Below, piece after piece: positions 60,960 to 64,000 of a DNA stretch of 64,000 nt. Within the stretch, counting starts at the first letter, position 1, and each line of letters starts with the position of its first letter. This DNA is from Pilaira anomala (lineage: Eukaryota; Mucoromycota; Mucoromycetes; Mucorales; Mucoraceae): positions 434,001-498,000 of the forward strand of contig JAIXMQ010000017.1 of the NCBI GenBank assembly GCA_025716855.1, written 5' to 3'. The notes beneath the pieces were generated by a model. The model made no database searches. It saw only the letters and a program-made list of their open reading frames with translations, and was not told where the DNA came from. The translations under genes and the position numbers were made by a program.

Positions 60960-61437
60960 TTACATATAAATAGCTAAAGTAAATGTTCCTTCGTTACGAA
61001 TAACTACTTGACTTTTCCAACAGAAAAAAATTAATATACTGATTTCTTTCCCCTTTTCTTATTCGGCGAACTTACTAATTTTCGTATTCAATGTTAATTG
61101 TTGGATATTCAACTTTATCTTCTTGTGTGTTCTCCAAGTTGCGTGCAGTATTTGCTATAGACGTAATAAAAGCAGAAGACTCGGGTTTAGCAATACCACG
61201 AACTAGAATGAATTAATAAGTATTATAAGTACTGAACACTTTTATTATTTATTACCTCCTAAACAAAGTCCTTTTTCGTCAGATACCAAAACTCCCTTCA
61301 CACGTTCTTTATTTGCTCTAAAGGACAAACATAAAAAATAAAAAATAAAAATTAGAGAGAGTAGGAGAGGTAGAGGTCTTGCATTTCTTTCATTGTAATT
61401 ACAAGTTGTCTAATGTAGTTATTAATTCAGATTCCAT
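60960..61437 (-). CDS. LAMTOR5-like Ragulator subunit (roadblock fold)
   Basis: A small four-exon gene too fragmented to show as a long open frame. Exon 1 (61403-61437) gives MESELITTLDNL; exon 2 gives ANKERVKGVLVSDEKGLCLG; exon 3 gives RGIAKPESSAFITSIANTAR, NLENTQEDKVEYPTINIEYE. A TAG appears right after (61075-61077), but it overlaps a GTAAGT donor. Splicing to 60960-61011 gives NYQVVIRNEGTFTLAIYM-stop, which completes the last strands of the fold. The pattern parallels human LAMTOR5/HBXIP ([36 protein letters not shown]). Ragulator anchors Rag GTPases on the lysosome/vacuole for TORC1 signalling. This is the only Ragulator subunit I recognise in the window. Confidence 0.75.
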
Positions 61438-62119
61438 AGTGTAAAGAAGAAAAAGAAATAAATAAAATTAAAATTCAAAAAGATAAACCAAACAGCAAAT
61501 ATAAAATGGACGTCATCATGCAATGTTGTTGAATCCCAAAATTAGAACAAGATACTCAATAAAATAAACCGAATAAGTATCAGCATATACTTGGGAAGAC
61601 AAATACAACATGTCTGTCTTGAGTTACTAGTTAGAGTGGAATGATTAATTTGTGTGGATAGTAACAGGATTTGGCTCATAAGATTGACATCAAATGGCGT
61701 ATATTTATACTTAGATTAAGGCACAAACTCACTAATAAGCCTGTAAATAATCCTGTGATTGGAAGGATTCTACTTGTTCTAAACATCACAAAAAAAAAAG
61801 GATAGATTATCATTTTGCATGTAAATTGACGGTAGTTGTTTTCTTATACAATAACTTTCCAGAGACCCCCCTCTGAAAGGTAAAAGCAACGGAATACATC
61901 AGCAATAGATAGTACTCTTCATATATAATCCCAGCGTATACACCGCTTTCTATACATCTAAACACTCTCATTATGTCAATTTGTACTATGGTTAAGCGAA
62001 ACTTTCATTGATCTTTTAAGATAATTGAGTGTCAAATTTAACGACCAAAAAAAAGAGAGGCTGTCAGGAAGATTTTTTTTTTTTTTATCTTTTATTCTTT
62101 TTTTTTAAACATACAATTC
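61438..62119. other. divergent intergenic region, no gene seen
   Basis: About 680 bp between the LAMTOR5-like and coiled-coil gene starts. It is AT-rich with mixed sequence and a T-run just before the coiled-coil gene. I see no ORF or RNA gene. Confidence 0.5.
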
Positions 62120-62226
62120 ATGGCAAATAACGTGTTAAAAACTATATGGCAACCAGAGTTTAGTAGATATACAGGTAATTTATTTCTGTAGTATAAAAGC
62201 TGTATGATGTAAAAAAAAAAAACAAA

Positions 62227-62258
<32 letters not shown>

Positions 62259-63003
62259 CGAAGAAATTAAGAAAGTAAATAAACTAACATGCAAAAAAAA
62301 AGATTGTAGTGATGCAGAACTATATAAAGGATTAGAGGAAGAATCAAACAACAATAAAGCGCCTGAAAGCTATCGCAAAGTTATTAGCAGGGTAACTAAC
62401 GATATTAAACGACTCTCAGAACAATCTGAATTGGATCGATCGACCATAGAAAGACTTGAGCGCAGAACAAAAGAGTACAGTGAATATGTAAAGTCAGCTG
62501 AAAAGAATTATGATTATCTTGCAGAACTGTACAAGAGTGAGCATAAATCAAATTTGGATCAAAAAGAAAAGATTTTAGAGCTTGAGCTCAAGCTCAAACA
62601 AATGGAAGAGACACAGGCAATTCGAGATGAACGATTGAAAAGACAAGTTGCGGATATGAAGTCATCTCATAATGAAAGAATCGAAAGACAGCGAGAAGAG
62701 TTTACTAAGTCGGCTAATCGACAAGCACAGGGTAGAAAGAATATCGAAGAAAAGTTAGTCACGAAAGATAATGAGTTGGCTGATATGAGAAACAGGTTAC
62801 AAAACTTGGAAGCAAGATTAGCTCACTTGGAAAACCAAAATATCGAAAAGAACAAAGAGTCTGAGCATTATCAGAAAGAAAATAGTCAATTGAAACTTCT
62901 TTTAAATTTTTTTCAACAACCTCAACAACAACCTCAACAGCAGCAACAACAACAACAACAACAGCAACCTCAACAACCACAACAACATATCCAACACTTC
63001 TAA
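62120..63003 (+). CDS. coiled-coil protein of unknown function with Gln/Pro-rich C-terminus
   Basis: Exon 1 gives MANNVLKTIWQPEFSRYT. The second exon starts at an A-run acceptor (about 62302), giving DCSDAELYKGLEEES; the downstream AG would break the frame. About 190 residues of continuous heptad-like coiled coil follow (NDIKRLSEQSELDRSTIERL, ILELELKLKQMEETQAIRDE, NELADMRNRLQNLEARLAHL), then LNFFQQPQQQPQQQQQ and HIQHF-stop. The intron contains a GA microsatellite. I do not recognise the family; coiled coil plus poly-Q suggests a scaffold, but this is inference. Confidence 0.7.
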
Positions 63004-63093
63004 AATAAAATAAAAGCATAAAAAATAGTGAAATATATTTATTATAATAGTTTTACAAATGTGTGTGGGTTATGTTAAGAGTTATAAAAAATA

Positions 63094-63450
63094 TCATGTT
63101 GTTTGTGATGGTTTTCTTAAAAATAAAGTGGCACGATACATGAGGTTTTGTCGCTTCTTTGGAATTGTTTGAGCTGTAGGCTGTAGCCTTTCAATGGCTC
63201 GCTTGTCACCGTAGACTGCGGCTTTTTCGTACCACTTGATACCCTCCTCTTGATCCTGTAAGGTCACATCCCTTTTCATGCAAGATGACTAGTTCATAAA
63301 GCGCACGAGAGTATTGTGGCGTGGCTGCTTCGGCAGATTGTTTAAATCATTTATGACCATCCCGTATGTTTCTTGAAAGATTTAATTATCCCTTCATTTC
63401 CGCAAGACCTAAACGATACATGACACCTGGATGATTTAAAGTAGCTGCTT
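63094..63450 (-). pseudogene. SEL1-repeat (HCP-like) pseudogene fragment
   Basis: Minus-strand translation gives AATLNHPGVMYRLGLAEMKG, then a TAA; later, in the same frame, FKQSAEAATPQYSRALYELV and ILHEKGC after a TGA; and after a frameshift EEGIKWYEKAAVYGDKRAIE to a natural-looking end at 63094. These are the Ala/Gly/Leu positions of SEL1 repeats (A..G...A...LG) of the Skt5/Chs-activator kind common in Mucorales. Two stops and one frameshift show decay. The upstream part of the gene is not next to it; a Tc1-like fragment lies there instead. Confidence 0.7.
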
Positions 63451-63477
63451 TTCTATAAAATTTTTTTATCTATCAGT

Positions 63478-63735
63478 ACAGTAGAAAAAGACCCACAACT
63501 TTGTACTGATAACACCATTGATGCCCTGACGTCGCAGTTTGAGGATTTTCAGATCTCGATATCTCGAGGCAAGAACAGTATAGAAAACCACAAAGAGTTT
63601 CCTTTTTTTCTTTCAAAGTTAGTAGGACGAAGTAAATCTCAAATGTCGTGTTTGGAACTGCGAGTACCTCTCTTCTGCAAGGTTTCGTACCCACACCTAA
63701 AAAAAGATTTTTTACGTCTTTTTTGAGCAAATACA
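63478..63735 (+). mobile_element. Tc1-like transposase fragment (DNA-binding region), tentative
   Basis: One plus-strand frame is open for about 85 codons without an ATG start, to TGA near 63726. It begins VEKDPQLCTDNTIDALTSQF, then EDFQISIS. The spacing 'P-x-x-T-x-x-x-I-x-x-x-L-x-x-x-F-x-x-x-x-I-S' matches the second helix-turn-helix of Tc1-like transposases, after which the sequence departs from the expected pattern. It abuts the SEL1 pseudogene, so insertion into that gene is a plausible cause of its truncation. Weak evidence. Confidence 0.3.
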
Positions 63736-64000
63736 TTATTTTCTTATAATAAATTAAAATGTTTTGTTGTTGTACATATTGGTACTTTTCCAGTATTTTA
63801 TATTAGGAATTAATCGAGTTTATTTAGATGCAGTAAAGCAAAAGAAAACTGAAGCCAGAAAGCAGAAAACAAGGTTTATAAAGAAGCTGTCCATCAAGAG
63901 ACTCAAATACTAGCATCGTCATCTGTAAGTTATCCAATGTTCTGTAAAGAGAAAGAACTAAACGAATGCAAAAAGAAGAAAGTATTATTTGTATTCTCTG
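63736..64000 (+). other. right edge, no clear gene
   Basis: A Lys-rich open stretch (VYLDAVKQKKTEARKQKTRF, to a TAG near 63914) lies on the plus strand, without a recognised family. It could be a relic or the start of something that continues past the window. Confidence 0.25.

Noticed and set aside
63300..63345. GGCTGCTTCGGCAG string resembling the 5' end of U6 snRNA
   Set aside because: Only a few bases match, and the stretch reads as a SEL1 repeat on the minus strand.

Overview
This window comes from a compact, AT-rich fungal nuclear genome. The content fits Mucoromycota, most likely Mucorales. Introns are short (about 50-100 nt, GT-AG), intergenic DNA is packed with A/T homopolymers and GA/GT/GTA microsatellites, and both Rhizopus/Mucor-type transposon relics and SEL1-repeat relics are present. 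The genes are single-copy eukaryotic housekeeping genes. I cannot assign a genus from the sequence alone.

Layout, left to right. The window opens inside a small Alba-like gene (1-384). It continues with a DPP4/DapB-type dipeptidyl peptidase, a convergent LRRC40-like leucine-rich repeat gene, a secreted CREG-like protein, ALG3 mannosyltransferase and the KGD2 E2 subunit of 2-oxoglutarate dehydrogenase (to 13.6 kb). From 15.7 to 28.9 kb genes are dense: an unrecognised WD40 protein, KAE1/OSGEP, HSP10, SSF1/Peter Pan, a tiny ORF broken at a G10 tract, a PAQR (adiponectin-receptor-like) protein, ERG25, a DUF2358/C6orf136-like protein, SEH1 with a very large poly-Q insert, and an AT-hook protein. 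From 29 to 41 kb there are a TMEM135-like protein, a triple-SH3 adaptor, a TTC36-like TPR protein, the Rieske protein RIP1, an MCP1-like mitochondrial membrane protein and SEC61 alpha. From 43 to 50 kb there are an alpha-arrestin, a cytochrome P450, a SpoU/MRM3-type methyltransferase and a MEF2-type MADS-box factor.

From 49.7 to 56 kb the DNA is gene-poor and looks like a transposon graveyard: a PIF/Harbinger-like relic, unrecognised decayed coding segments, a repeat-rich palindromic patch, and a Tc1/mariner transposase pseudogene that has lost a catalytic Asp. After it comes what I read as one gene (56.1-59.1 kb) for a kelch-ectodomain, three-pass membrane protein, then MGE1 (mitochondrial GrpE), a LAMTOR5-like Ragulator subunit with a last exon that is easily missed, a coiled-coil protein of unknown role, and at the right edge a SEL1-repeat pseudogene next to a Tc1-like fragment.

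The genes are not an operon or a recognisable biosynthetic cluster. They share themes by chance of location: mitochondrial function (KGD2, RIP1, MGE1, HSP10, MCP1, MRM3-like), ER and glycosylation (ALG3, SEC61, ERG25), and nuclear/ribosome biology (SEH1, SSF1, KAE1). Many neighbours are convergent with under 200 bp between stops, or divergent with 260-1400 bp shared upstream regions. The least ordinary signals are the kelch/three-TM fused gene model, the SEH1 poly-Q insert, the start-codon-only first exon of HSP10, the poly-G frameshifted mini-ORF, and the layered transposon relics. I found no convincing tRNA, rRNA or CRISPR array.
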